Shown here: positions 46,648-58,419 of the stretch, piece by piece
How positions within the stretch are numbered: position 1 is the stretch's first letter
Layout: the number at the start of each line of letters is the position of its first letter
Origin: Lentinus brumalis
Lineage: Eukaryota > Basidiomycota > Agaricomycetes > Polyporales > Polyporaceae
Reading direction: 5' to 3'
NCBI GenBank assembly: GCA_001792895.1
Contig: MARA01000007.1
Span: forward strand, 434,001 to 498,000
Length of the DNA: 64,000 nucleotides
The notes under the pieces: generated by a model
What the model saw: the letters and a program-made list of their open reading frames with translations, nothing else
The model's database searches: none
Told to the model about the DNA's origin: nothing
Program-made: the position numbers and the translations under genes

Positions 46648-47629
46648 ATATACAGCAAGACGGCAATACATCTACTCACCATAAACCCGCACGCATAAAG
46701 CTGCGCGAGTTCATCTTCACGCAACGTGCATCCCGGATGTAAGTATGATACTTACCACCATGTCATGAAGACTACAAAACAGATTGGCGTGTTTACTTGG
46801 CAGCTCGGGATTACTGAGTCTACTTTGATTGAGCAGTGAGTCCCGATTTCATTTCTGCTATGCGAGTTGGTTTCTGATAGGGATGCTGGCAGCTGCGATA
46901 CTTCCCGCCGCGCCCGTGGTCATCAAGAGCGTACGTAACTGGTGTGAAACGGTCACCACGCTCATGGCTGAATTGGCGGTGTTACAGGGAATGCAACTCA
47001 GTCTCAGAAGTCCAGTGCGTATAGACCGGAGTCAATGCTCGCCACCGTGCGCTCCCCGCCCGGGGTGCTATCCGAAGATGCCCTCGGAACCTTTCGCAGA
47101 CGCAGTCCGGAGTCTTCGAAAGCCACACTGACGTTTCACGCTCTCACGTCGCTCGTATTGCACCTCCCACACGTTGGCATGCTCCAACTCTCGCAGAAGA
47201 GCATCTCTGCAAGCAAACCCTCCTGCTGACTTGCGCTGGAAGCGCGATCGTCCCAAATATGCCCCGCCAGCATGGTCGCAATCTCACAGTACTCGCTTGC
47301 CGACTAATACACTGTCAAACATCTCACTTGTTCATCACGTATCGCCGATACGCGAGGGCATCGGGCGTGGCTTCCTTCCCGATCCATTCAATTGCCACAG
47401 GAGTGTGCGGCTGCCCGCGGCAAATTCCCCGAGGTCACCACGCGTCAGCCCAGGGCCACAAAGCGTTGCAGGAAGGCTAGCCCAGCTCAGAATAAACGAA
47501 ACGGGATCCCGATATGTTCATGAAAGAACGCGAACCTGTCGTCACACTGCTCCGATTCTCCGCCATCGTATAAAGCTCGACTCGCGGCTTCTTGACCTGG
47601 CACCTTCCTCCACTGGACAGAGCTTAGCG
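46648..47629. other. Intergenic between tRNA-Val and P450
   Basis: No supported gene. The last part should hold the P450 promoter; ATCGTATAAAGCTC near 47565 contains a TATAAA box about 60 bases upstream of the P450 ATG. Confidence 0.5.
47567..47572 (+). promoter_or_regulatory. TATA box of the P450 gene
   Basis: TATAAA in CGTATAAAGCTCG, about 60 bases upstream of the ATG at 47630. Spacing is short but within the fungal range. Confidence 0.5.
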
Positions 47630-49938
47630 ATGGAGCCCGTCGTACACGTTCTTGCCCCGGTCAGCGTCGCCGCTTTCCTCTTCGTGCTCGTTCGCTTTGC
47701 CTTCTGCAAGTGGCTCCGCCTCGCCAAACACTCCGTCGCTGTTCGGCTACCTCCTGGCCCCCAGGCCATTCCCGTCCTTGGTAATGTCCACCAACTGCCC
47801 TCCGACTACCAAGAGAAGACGTTCGCAGAGTGGACGAAGCAGTACGGTGCGTTCGCTCTGCCGATCTGTCGAAGGCGGCGATTTGAGTTGACGTCGACCA
47901 TTCCAGGGGACGTTGTCTATGCGAGGATCTTCAGGCGGCCGGTTTTGGTGTTGGGCTCGCTACGTGCGGCGCAGGACCTGCTCGAGCGGAAGAGCGGGAA
48001 CTTCTCTGACCGACCCCGTTTGATCTTGCTTTCCGAACTGTGAGTCGTTATCTAAGATTGACACACTACTTCTTGCGGTAGTGTCCCCGTGTCCCGACGC
48101 CGCTGATCCGCCCCTTCCCGCCGCAGTATGGGTTGGGACAATGTCGTGACGCACATGCCCTACGGCGATCGGTTCCGTAAACACAGGCGGTGGATGCACG
48201 ACAACTTCCAGACCAGGACGGCGCTGCATGGCTACCGCCCCATCCAGCAGCGGGAAACGTACACCCTTCTTTCCGGTCTGCTCGAAACCCCGGGAGACTT
48301 CCTCTCCCACATCAACAGGTGAGCCCGTCACATGGGAGTGCTACTCGAAGGATCCGCGGCCGCTCACACAGTATGCGCTGGCTTATCGCCTCAGGTGGTC
48401 GACGGGCATGATTATGGAGATTACGTACGGCCATCGCATCGAGTCCATGGAAGACCAGTACGTGAAGCTCGCGCACGAGGCCACGGAAGCGACCGTACTC
48501 GCGGGAAGCCCAGGCTCCATGCTCGTGGATTTCTTCCCCGTGTGTAAGTTCCTGCCATACCCTTGCGCCCGGCTTCTTCGCATCACCATCACACGGCGCT
48601 CACTCCTGCGCCAGTGAAGAATTTACCGACTTGGATGCCGGGCGCTGGCTTCAAGCGCAACGCGTTCAGGATCCGCGGGCTCGTGCGTGCGATGATGGAC
48701 ACGCCGTACGAGATGGTCGGGAGGGCAATGGTGCGGACGGACGAAATCTCATCTCCGTTTCGTCAGGCTGACACCTCGCGTCAGGCAGCGGGCACTGCGC
48801 GGCCGTCTTTTACGGCTTCGCTTCTGGAAGAAACGTATGGCCGCAACGGACCGTCCGCAGAGGAAGCCGAGGATATCAAGGGGGCCGCTGGGGTGATCTA
48901 TGGAGGTACGTCCCACGTTCTCCCATGCAAACGTCACGCTTGTTTCTAACGCTGTCCCCAGCGGGAACCGAGACGGTACGGGGGCACTCGATGATGATGC
49001 GCGGAGACTCAGCTGACCGTGCTTCCAGACCGTCACGGTGACCTCGAATTTCATGCTCGCCATGGTTCTGCACCCCGAAGTCTTCAGGCGTGCCCAGCTC
49101 GAAGTCGATAGCATCATCGGGCGATCGCGACTTCCAGACTTCGACGACAGGCCGAATATGCCGTATCTCGATTGCGTGCTTACCGAGGTTCTCAGGTGCG
49201 GCCGCTGATCCCGTTGCACATGCGGCATGTCCATGCTCACTCCGTGCCACATTGCAGGTGGCGGTGCCCCGTTCCACTCGGTGAGTGCTATCCGATGCGG
49301 TTTACCTCCGCCTGCCTACTTTTGATATACTGAACGCCGCTATAGGCATTCCTCACAATACCATAGAGGCCGATGGGTATCGTGGATATCACATACCCGG
49401 CAACACTATGGTCATTCCGAATATGTGGTGAGTGGACCGCACTGGTTTATCTCGTACTCGACGGTGCTGAGATGCCGCCCCCGTAGGAAAATGACGCAGG
49501 ACCCCAAGTACTACCCCGACCCCCAAACGTTCCGCCCGGAGCGTTGGCTTGAGATGGACGCGGCGACCGCAGAAGCGTGCAGCCCGCGCAAGATCGTCTT
49601 CGGCTTCGGGCGCAGACTCTGCCCAGGCCGCGAGTTCGCGGAAGCGAGCATCTGGCTCGCCGCCGCCAGCATCATCTCCCTGTTCGACGTCTCCAAGGCC
49701 ACGGACCAATGGGGCACCGAGCTTACCCCCGACGGCGACTACACGTCCGGCTTCGTTAGGTAAGTCCGCCGTTTGCAGGCTTCCCCGCCCCTCGTCAAGT
49801 TAGTATTAGAGCTCGACAGCAGCTAACGCCGCGTTTGTATTGTCCAGCCAACCGAAGCCGTTTGTATGTACCATCCGGCCACGCGCCGACAACGCGCGCG
49901 ATCTGGTCGCGCAGGCGCGCTCCGCCCTCACAGTCTAG
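47630..49938 (+). CDS. Cytochrome P450 monooxygenase (microsomal class II type)
   Basis: Twelve exons: 47630-47846, 47907-48039, 48127-48318, 48395-48543, 48615-48730, 48767-48905, 48962-48975, 49029-49195, 49258-49280, 49346-49427, 49487-49759, 49848-49938; 531 residues, every junction in phase. N-terminal membrane anchor (residues 5-27) then PPGPQAIPVLGN; I-helix oxygen-binding AGTET (316-320) coded by a 14-base micro-exon; ExxR (EVLR, 373-376); PERW; heme loop FGFGRRLCPG with Cys455. All catalytic marks are present, so it should be an active heme-thiolate oxygenase taking electrons from P450 reductase at the ER. Substrate cannot be told; no cluster of biosynthetic genes surrounds it. Exon 4's start after CTCAG is the least certain junction. 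Confidence 0.92.
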
Positions 49939-50427
49939 CCCGACGGACTATATACCCCAGTATTCAAGATATTGCCCTCGGACGGGCTTTAATCGCGGCG
50001 ACAGCTCGTGTCGGCGTTATGTACAGTATACTATAGCGGAGCTGACGGCCCACGTAAGTTATGACCAGCCTTATTATTTCTCCATGTACGTAGTATCATC
50101 AGCAACGCCACAATGCCCTCGGCAGAGTGACAGGTCCCAATACACACGAAGCACATGTGGGCCTTTTCTTCGGAGCGGATGATTTCAAGGTCGTGTCATA
50201 TTGAGTCGCAGGAAGAGCTCGAGTAAGTATTGATTTGCCACTGAGCCGTGCGTGAGTGATGGGACAGCGAAGGCGACGGGGTCGAGACTGATTGCGGCAG
50301 CGGGACCAGGTGAGATATCGGATTGATGATTGTCGGGGCGAGACGACGAAGTAAGTCTGAAAGACTGGCAGAGTGCAAGAAAACACAACAGTAGTCGGGA
50401 TCATTCACGTCCCCTCAAATGACCATT
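49939..50427. other. Intergenic, convergent 3' ends of P450 and BTB gene 3
   Basis: No gene seen; holds both 3' untranslated regions. Confidence 0.5.
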
Positions 50428-51635
50428 TTACTCCTGGAGGATCAGGAGAAGTGAGCAAACACAGCCAATGGCCTTTGAAGGAGTGCGATATCTTACCGCA
50501 TCGTCGGGGTCAGGACTAGAAGGCCAACCCTCGATCTCGCCGAGGTCCAAAATTTCGGGAAGCCGCTCCCAGACCTTCATTTGCTCGCTGCGGACTCGTT
50601 CGGCAAGGTGTGCGACGCAATCATCGCAAATCGAGACCTGGCCCAGGAGGCCGTCATCTACAAGGGACTCCCACGGAGAGAATAGATGCTCCCTCGTGAT
50701 CACCTCCAGGTTCTCGACAAAGTAGGGGTGCAAGAGTTTGAGAATTTCCTGTTGACACTCGCCACGATGTGCACACCGGGGGGTGTCAAAGGGTGCGAAT
50801 GCAGCTAAGACAGCTTTGGTGGAGGCTCGAATAAGATCGCGCTTGGCCGAGACACAGCGAACCAGGTCGTCGTCGTCGAGTATCTCCAGGGTGCCGTCCT
50901 CGCGCTCAACACCGAACAGGAGGGACCGAGAGCATAGAGCGTCGCAGCAGACCACGAGGGCGGTGGGAAGGATAGTATGATTCTGAGTGAGTCGTGCAAT
51001 GTTCACGACCCCCACCGCATGAGAAGAATCCTCGTCGAAAGGATAGCTCTCCTGGGTGCACCACGAGTCGAATTCTGTGGTGTAGTGTTTCTTGAGCCAT
51101 GCAAGAGCTGGGCCCAGTAGGCCGTCTATCTGATACTTGTGACCAAGTCGAGCATACGCAGAGAGGACGTGGTATGTAGGTTCCTTGAGCTCCAGTGGGA
51201 TGAACCTGTTTCAAGTAACTTAGCTAGTCTGTGTAAGACATTTGAAAGTCGCAAACAGCCTTACGTGGCATCTTTCCTGGGGAAGAGAGCGCGGAGTATG
51301 TGTCTCAGATCCTCGGGACTGTCGTCAAGGTCGACGGTGGGACAGCTCCTAGTTGAGGCGCTGGAGTCGGATTCCGGCTGAGGAAGAGAGAACATGTCCG
51401 CGAAGACGGCGGAGTGGTCCGCAAGGACGCGCTTGTACACTCGAAACTCCACGTCCCGGGCGACGAGCGCAATCGACCCATCCTCAAACCAGAACTCCTC
51501 GTCTCTTCGCGGTTCCACATTCTCTCCACGAGTCTTCTTCGATTTCCGTGGGTCTACGTCCGAACTTGCGCTCTCCTCGCCTACCCGCACGCGTTTTGAT
51601 CCTCCCGCCACGGTGCTCGCTGCCTGAGTATACAT
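50428..51635 (-). CDS. BTB/POZ domain protein 3
   Basis: Exons 51265-51635 and 50428-51205 with a 59-base intron at the conserved site; 382 residues. The start at 51635 (MYTQAASTVAGGSKRVRVGE) was chosen by match to BTB gene 4 rather than the first ATG of the frame. A basic run (DPRKSKKTRGE) precedes the BTB core (EEFWFEDGSIALVARDVEF, DHSAVFADMFSLPQP). The second half has RLGHKYQIDGLL, VGVVNIARL, CAHRGEC and SICDDC, and ends GWPSSPDPDDAV plus a hydrophobic tail. The CRE-like element lies 173 bases upstream. In tandem with BTB gene 4 on the same strand. Confidence 0.85.
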
Positions 51636-52164
51636 CCTGCCGAAAGCGATGTCAGCGCCGTCCGAGGGCCACGTAGATATATGTGTGGACCTTGTACTTG
51701 TGAGTGAACTGTTTGGTTGCAACGAGGACTCGCGGATGTGAAGAAGAGGGGTAATGGTGGCCCCTGTCGATGCCTGAAGGTCGTCGCAGTCGAGTGACGT
51801 GATATGCGCGTTATGTCACGCGCCGGATGTTGAACGGGCAGAGTCCAGTCGCCAGGCGTTCCCAATCGCTGGCCAAGCTTCCAGGCTCAGTGTGAAACTC
51901 TCGAAGTCAGCCCAACTTCATGGTACGTATTCAGAGCTAAGTATTCAAAACTTTATGCAGACGAAAACACTTGAGGCTGACTCCCTCCGCTCTAAATTTG
52001 GGATTCTCGGAGACCCCGTTTCGAAGATCACTGGCCAGACCAGGATAGCGAGTTCGTAAAAATACACTCTTGGTATAAATACAAGACGTGGACATAGAGG
52101 AGGTAAGAGAGTCAACCACTACGGGTCCTATGCACGCGGCGCTGCAGGTCCCAAACACAGGTCA
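51636..52164. other. Intergenic between BTB genes 3 and 4
   Basis: Promoter region of BTB gene 3 (with the CRE-like element) and 3' flank of BTB gene 4. No other gene. Confidence 0.5.
51808..51822 (+). promoter_or_regulatory. CRE-like element upstream of BTB gene 3
   Basis: GCGTTATGTCACGCG, one base different from the copy at 37709; 173 bases upstream of the minus-strand start at 51635. The single change (C to T) falls in the bZIP core. Confidence 0.55.
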
Positions 52165-53354
52165 TTACTGCAGCATAAGACGACAAGTCAGTCTGAGTAT
52201 GTAATCCGATGTGGGCGAGACTCGTACCGCGTCGTCCTGGCGAGAACCAGTGGGCCAGCCCTCGATCGTGCCCAGCCCGAGAACGTCAGGAAGTCGAGTC
52301 CAGAGCTTCACCTGTTCAGTGCGCAGCCTACGGCGAAGATGTGTGAGGCACTGGCTGCAAATGGACACGTCTTCCAAGAAAGCAGAATGAAGATAGCAAT
52401 CTGGCGGGGAAAACGGGTGTACGCCCGCAACAAGCTCTGGATCAGTCCGGTACAGATGCAGAAGATGATGCATTCCACGTGTACACGAGGGATGAAGACG
52501 ATCGTCCCAGGGAGTGAAGGCAGAGAGGACGCAAGTGGCCGTGGCTTGCGTGAGAGCGTTCTTCCCTTCGATACAGGAGATGAGGTCGTCCTCTGACAGT
52601 CTCTCCTGGGTTCCGTCCTGCCGTCGGAAGCCGCGCACCAGAGGTTCTCCGCCATTATAGCAGCTGACCATCATCGCCGTTGGGAGGATAGTGTGGCACT
52701 GAGTGAGCCGTGCAAGATTGACGATGCCAATCGCGTAGTGTGACTGGTTGTCGAACGGGAAGGTGGGCTGCTCGCACCATGCGTCGAAATTGTTGGTGAA
52801 CTGCTTCTTGAGCCATGCGAGAGATTGGTCGAGGAGGTCATCGATCTGATACTTGTGACCAAGCCGGGCATAAGCGGAGATCAGGTCAAACGTAGGTTCC
52901 TGCAATTCTAGCGGTATGAACCTGCACGCGCCAGAAGGATAAGTTTTCAGGGAGCTATAACAGGAGGAAACACTCACGTAGCTCCTTTTCTAGGAAAAAG
53001 AGCGCGGAGAACATGTCGAAGATCCTCGGGGCTATCGTCAAGGCATACGGTCGGACAGCTCTCCGACACTGCAGTGTCCTGAGACGCTGGTTGAGGAAAA
53101 GTGAACATGTCCGCGAAGACGATGGAATGGTCTGAGAGTACTCGTTTGTACACCCGGAACTCTACGTCCCGAGCCGCAAGCACGATGGATCCGTCTTCAA
53201 ACCAAAATTCCTCGTCTCTCCGTAGTTGCGGCTCTTCTACGCGATGTTTCCGAGTCTTCGCTGGTGGTGCGTCCGATTCGGGACCTGGGTTCTGCTCATC
53301 TTCAACGCGTGCGCGTTTCGTTCCACCCGCCCGACTCGCAGATTCCGTAGACAT
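52165..53354 (-). CDS. BTB/POZ domain protein 4
   Basis: Exons 52978-53354 and 52165-52921 with a 56-base intron; 377 residues. Starts MSTESASRAGGTKRARVEDE. BTB core: EEFWFEDGSIVLAARDVEF, DHSIVFADMFTFPQP, DSPEDLRHVLRALF. Second half: FIPLELQEPTF directly after the splice as in gene 3, RLGHKYQIDDLLDQSLAWL, IGIVNLARL. It keeps the second Cys pair (SICSQC) but in the first pair only the second Cys is present (HPSCTRGMHHLL). Ends GWPTGSRQDDAV plus a tail. Clearly a recent relative of gene 3, so the two are probably a tandem duplicate. Confidence 0.85.
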
Positions 53355-54199
53355 TCTGTCAGGACAATGTAAGCAGTCCATGTTCGTTTCAGATCTAGGT
53401 GCCAAGTGCTCACGATAGACAAGACGAAGAGTTCGACTGCTGTGGCGCCGCGGCTGAAGGTGGTGGTTTGGTAGAAGACGTGCAACCACAAGGCGTCCGC
53501 GTTACTCTGCGTTACGTCACGCGCTCGTCACCCAGCGTCACCTGTGGTTGGGCGATCGCCTCATTCTCAGTTTCCTCGTGCTGGCAGCCTGCAGGTCAGG
53601 CCGGTCAGGACTCAATATTTGTGAGCATGTAATCAACTAGATGACTATTTCGACACTGAGTACTCACCATCACGATGCGCGTTGCGCAGACACGTCAGGC
53701 TCAAAGGCGGCTGAAAACTGCTGAAGTTTGGCTGCGAAACCTGTCCACACATCGCGTCCTCACAACATACTCGAATCACTCATGGACGACCGCAAGAATG
53801 TGCTGAGGCCATCTTATGACTGCCCTTAGGCCGATCTTGAACAAGATGATGCGGTGTTCTGCTTCAACGACAGCACCATCTGCCGGTATGTTCTCTTTTC
53901 CGCATCTCTGAAACGTACGACGACATCTACACTCAGAGATACGCGTGTAATGTACGTGAGATATCAGATGCTGACTTTAGGCAGGAACTCCTCGAAGCTG
54001 GGTCGCGTGTGTGACTGAACCTTCCCCGCCACGTGCCGTGTGCTGCAGCACGGTCTCCTCCTTCTCTTAATCCCATCCGATGTGCCAGAACAGCTCCCCC
54101 ACAAGCCCAGTGAGTCACAATCTCTCCACTGGACATCCGATCTACTATGACTGACATCGGCGAGTGGCAGACAGGACTGAAATTCTAGCGGTGACTGTG
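53355..54199. other. Intergenic between divergent BTB genes 4 and 5
   Basis: Contains the CRE-like element at 53509-53523. No gene supported. Confidence 0.5.
53509..53523 (+). promoter_or_regulatory. CRE-like element upstream of BTB gene 4
   Basis: GCGTTACGTCACGCG, identical to the copy at 37709, 155 bases upstream of the minus-strand start at 53354. Confidence 0.6.
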
Positions 54200-55230
54200 A
54201 TGGCTCAGAACGTAGTCGCCTCTTCGCCTAAAAGAGACGAAAAATTCTGGTTCGACGACGGGACCATCGTCCTTGTCGTTCAGGACACCGAGTTCCGCGT
54301 CTACCGTGGCCTACTCGAGGATCAGTTTCCGATGTTCAAGAACCTCCTCTCTCTCCCACAACCCGTCACCCACGACCATGACGAACATCGTAATTATTCC
54401 TGTCCCGTTGTGTGTCTACATGATGCCGCGAGAGATTGGAGAGAATTGCTTAGGCTCTACATGCCAGGAGGCGATACATGGTTCGTACATGTACATGTGG
54501 TTGTGGCAGCGATGTCTAACGTTTCTAACACACCAGCCTCTTCATGCAAGCATCTTTGCGCCCGTCGTTCGAGACGATCTCGGCGTGCATTCGCCTCGGG
54601 CACAAGTACGACATGGCCCACATCGAGAAAGAGGCTCTCGACTATCTGAAGATGCTCTTCCCTTCCGCTCTCTCTTGCCCCACCATCTCGTGGCCTCCCA
54701 AAGGTTTTCATCCTTCCTCTGCGATAGGAGTCGTCAATCTCGCCCGCCTGACCGGAGAACACTCTCTCCTTCCCATAGCCCTCTACCGATGCTGCCAGCT
54801 CGACGGCGACATCACCCAAGGTTTCATCTACAGCGACGGTTATCGGGAGACGCTCTCGTCGGGGGACCTTGGGCGCTGCTTCGTTGCGAGATCCAGGCTC
54901 ACGCAGGAGACATACCGGCTGTACACCCGTAGCTTCCTCGCAGCGTCCGACACCTCGAGACGCCGCAAGGAGCCCTGCCACAGCAACAACACGTGCTGGG
55001 AGGCTGTGGCGGCCAAGAAGTTCTTCACCGTGGCAAACGGCACGGCGGACAGCCTGGAGCACCCTGTGCCTTTCGTTCATCTGGAGGACCATCTACCGGA
55101 TGACGTCAGAGATACGACGTTCTGCGACACTTGCTGGAAGATGTTCCGGGAGTGCGAGGAGGAGGAGCATAGGGCGCTGTGGCAGCAGCTCCCGTCCTTC
55201 TTCGGGCTGGATCTTCTGAATTGGGGTTGA
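54200..55230 (+). CDS. BTB/POZ domain protein 5
   Basis: Exons 54200-54480 and 54537-55230 with a 56-base intron (donor GTTCGT); 324 residues. Shorter N-terminus than genes 1-4 and no basic run: the BTB core begins almost at once (EKFWFDDGTIVLVVQDTEF, FRVYRGLLEDQFPMFKNLL, CPVVCLHDAARDWRELL). The second half has RLGHKYDMAHIEKEALDYL, IGVVNLARL, CHSNNTC and FCDTC, and stops at LDLLNWG without the extra tail of genes 1, 3 and 4. Belongs to a second subgroup together with gene 6. Confidence 0.82.
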
Positions 55231-55497
55231 CACTACGTTCAAACGTGGGACAGGGCGTAGACATCAGCATTCCTTTCATGTATCTCTTCGTCTGCTCTGG
55301 TAACGGGCTTTGTGGCGACCGCGACCGCGTATTCGAATCTTCTTTGCCACGTGCGATATGCTGCAGCACCTCACGTACTCTGTGCAAGCCTCGACGTGTG
55401 CTTACCGCGCTCTGTTCTCGATCGTCATCAGCTATGGTGCTATAAGTCACCACTGCTGCTCGATATCTCTGTGATCTCGCTGACTTTGCTTCTATAG

Positions 55498-56525
55498 AGC
55501 ACAGCCGAGCGAATACGAGTCCTCAGCGGGATCCGAATCAGTCGTTGGCAAGTCTACACGCACGAAGGACGACGAGCTGTGGTTCGACTCGGAGGACGGG
55601 ACGATCATCATTGTCGCACAGAACACCGAGTTTCGTGTCTACAAAGGACATCTTGCCGAACGGACCGACGTCTTCAAAGACATGCTCTCATTTCCTGAGC
55701 CCACTGGGGGTGCTGTCAGTCTCGAAGACGACCAGGAATCTCCGTGCCCGATAGTCCATGTCACCGACTCACGCGCTTACTTCTCCTGAAGTGGCATTGT
55801 CAGACATCCAGGTCGACAACTCGTCGACCCGTATGCGACTGCATCCTCGCCTCTGTCTTTGAAGCCGGTACGTATATCAGTTTTTCTATCAGGGCTGCGC
55901 AGCTATGCTCCTGGGAACAGAACTCATGACTTTACCTTCCGTAACGACGAGTGGCGCCCGTGCAGCAATACTATAAAGCGAGTAAATAACTGCATCCAGG
56001 TTCACCCCGTTCTCGTTCCCGGGCTCACCTCACATATGACGCAGATGTCGAAGACCAGCGCACCCTCCCAAGCGACGTTGGCGGGCCCCGAGGTGCTTCA
56101 ATCGAAGTCGTCACCGACGGAAGGAAGCAGACATTGTGGAGGGGTTCACGTACGACGACGGAGAGCAGGAGAAGCTTTCGCATGACGACTTGGGCTTGTG
56201 CTTCGCCGCCAAAGCCAGGTTGCTCAAAGTGACAATCCTTGCCTACTTCACCACATACACGCCACCTCCCCCGCGATCCTGCGAGCTGAAGGACGGAGAT
56301 GCATGTCGACGTGCGCTCCAACGCCTGGCGGACATTGCAGCTCGAGAGGTACAACGCGCCACCTTGCCCAACCCCATCGTCGTACTCAACTATGCCCTAC
56401 CCGGATCCGGGCCACGGCTGTGCAACGGCTGCTCAACGGCTGTGAAAAGCCGCCAACTGGAACGGCAAAGGCAGAACTGGAAGCAGTTACCGGCCGTGCT
56501 CGGAATCGATGTGCCGGGGTGGTAG
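55498..56525 (+). pseudogene. BTB/POZ gene 6, broken
   Basis: Two pieces of the same family lie in order but cannot be joined. The first (55498-55789) follows an intron acceptor and encodes the BTB core (DELWFDSEDGTIIIVAQNTE, FRVYKGHLAERTDVFKDML) up to CPIVHVTDSRAYFS, then a stop where the relatives read on through DSPEDLR. The second (from about 56120, open to 56525) encodes the C-terminal part (GFTYDDGEQEKLSHDDLGLC, CELKDGDAC, LCNGC, AVLGIDVPGW). The central RLGHKY and VVNLARL helices are missing. No start codon exon was found. Either a decayed gene or a two-part remnant. Confidence 0.75.
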
Positions 56526-57195
56526 TTCGGGGGCCGAGGTGGTGCATAGCAGGTACGTCCAACTGAAACCCACGTCGGGCGCATTGCGACATCGGATCGC
56601 TTCTAAATTTACTGCACAGGGCTGAATCATAACTTCAAGCTGTTCTGGTCTGTCGATCCCCAACGTGGGTAATGATTCAGTCCGACAGACCACGAAATGG
56701 CGCTTCTGAGCTGTATTATCTAGGTAAGAAGAGATGGCAAGGGCAGCACACTGCTCTTCGACGGCATGTCCGCTTTGCGAACAAGGCGAGAACAAGGCGA
56801 GGATTTTGTCGGCGGCCTGCAGAAGCCTGAGTCCGATCCGAGTGGGAACGAAGTGGACGAGACGCCGGTGTGTATCTTGGCGGCTTCGACTTCATCGATT
56901 GTCTAACTACACCCTCTGCACCCCTCCTTCACCTCGGTGTACAACAGCATTGGCACGAAGGGGTCATATACATACAAGGTCCGATAGCCGGCTCAGCGTC
57001 GCATCCAGCGATTTGAAGGAGAATGGAGTCCGCCTACTCACTGATTTGAATTCGATATCCGCACAGCCTTGACCGCCCGACACCGCTCCGGCCACTCGCA
57101 GCCCGATGGGGTGAAGTCGGAACGTACTTAAGCCCTGTGAGATTCTGACTATCGTATACTTAGGCTCTGATTCTCTGTTGTAATTCAACACGACC
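56526..57195. other. Intergenic between BTB pseudogene 6 and the multi-TM gene
   Basis: No gene seen; promoter side of the multi-TM gene. Confidence 0.5.
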
Positions 57196-58419
57196 ATGCC
57201 CAGCCGTGACGTTGACCACGCGAAGGTACGCGAGTCCGTCCGATGCTGCTCCTGCCCCGCTCACGAGTTCGTCCTAGGCGATCCTTTCGTCTGCGCTTGT
57301 GTCATTGACGATAGACACACTTTTCTTTGGACTCTTTTCCGGAGCTTGCGCATTAACACTATGGTGGCTCGTCACCAAGCCCACTCCTCCTCGCTCCGTG
57401 CTTGGGAGGATAGGTCCCGTCGTGACGCTGGCCATCATGTTCGTGCTAGCCTTGGCAGTACGTCTAGCATATCCCTTCTCCACATGATACGCATTAACAG
57501 CAGCTCTACTGTAGTATCTGGTGCTCGATATTGATGCGAGTATGGACGGCTTCGTCGCCAGCGCGGGCAACCTTGATTCGATGATGCACGGGCTGACAGA
57601 CATCCGCCCGGACACACGCTCACACTGGTCCACCAAGATGACTATCCTCTTCGTACAGATCTTGCTTGCGGATGCATTCATGGTGTGTACCTATGTAGTG
57701 CTCAGAGATGCAAGCTGAAAAGGTCTCGCACAGGTATTCCGGCTGTATGAAGTGTGGGATCGCAAGCATTGGGCGGCCTGCACTCCAGCCTTGTTCTCGC
57801 TGGCTGCTCTTTGTGCGTACGCTCCTCGTGCCGTTCTGCGTGAAATTTCACTCAACTTTCTTTGTATGCGGATAGTGGCCGGCGCGATGATGGTCGCGTA
57901 TCTCTTCCACCTCGAGGACGACATCACCGGCGGTGCCCGTACCGGACTCTTCTTCGGCTTTTCGTTTGTCTCCAGCGGCCTCTGTGCAGGTACGTCGATC
58001 TTGCTTCAGTACATACCGCTGAGCTCACGTCGCGCGATGCAGTCCTGATCATCGGTCGTCGAATTCGGGCACACGCACGCAGCGGCCCTGGCAAGCCCCG
58101 CCTCCCCGTCTTGCCTTACCTCCCTCGCGCAGCGATCCTCGTCGCAGACGTCATCATCCAGTCGGCCGTGGTGTACTGCGCAGCCTCGCTCGGTCTGCTC
58201 ATCTACGTGGTTATTGGGTTCCCACAGGCGCGGCCAAACTGGATCATCGGCGGCATGCCGTCCTTCATTGTGAGTTTTTATCACGCTGACCTGAAGTTGA
58301 GCTGAGGGGTGCGGATGATGCAGGGTATCACCACCTCGGCGATCGTTGTCTGGGAACTTCTCGCTGTAGATGCTGAGCCCGAGGACGAGACCGAGAAGCT
58401 CCACGACGGGACGGCATGA
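57196..58419 (+). CDS. Multi-pass membrane protein, seven to eight TM segments
   Basis: Six exons: 57196-57225, 57278-57457, 57515-57682, 57734-57989, 58043-58269, 58324-58419; 318 residues, all junctions in phase. After a 10-residue first exon come hydrophobic segments LFFGLFSGACALTLWWLV, IGPVVTLAIMFVLALAYLVL, MTILFVQILLADAFMVF, CTPALFSLAALCAYA, IVAGAMMVAYLF, GLFFGFSFVSSGLCAVLII, ILVADVIIQSAVVYCAASLG, and SAIVVWELLAV, ending in an acidic tail (DAEPEDETEK). The conserved-looking VFRLYEVWDRKHW loop resembles the large, uncharacterised seven-TM families of Agaricomycetes. No transporter or receptor signature was identified. Lies among BTB genes with no evident link. Confidence 0.8.

Noticed and set aside
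48319..48394. Reading the P450 intron 3 as coding (it encodes a protein-like CYSKDPRPLTQYALAYR)
   Set aside because: Retaining it breaks phase with exon 3, while splicing keeps all twelve exons in one frame and gives the usual spacing to MEITYGH.
50428..51722. Longer N-terminus for BTB gene 3 from the ATG at 51722
   Set aside because: The 29 extra residues have no counterpart in the close relative BTB gene 4, whose start aligns with 51635.
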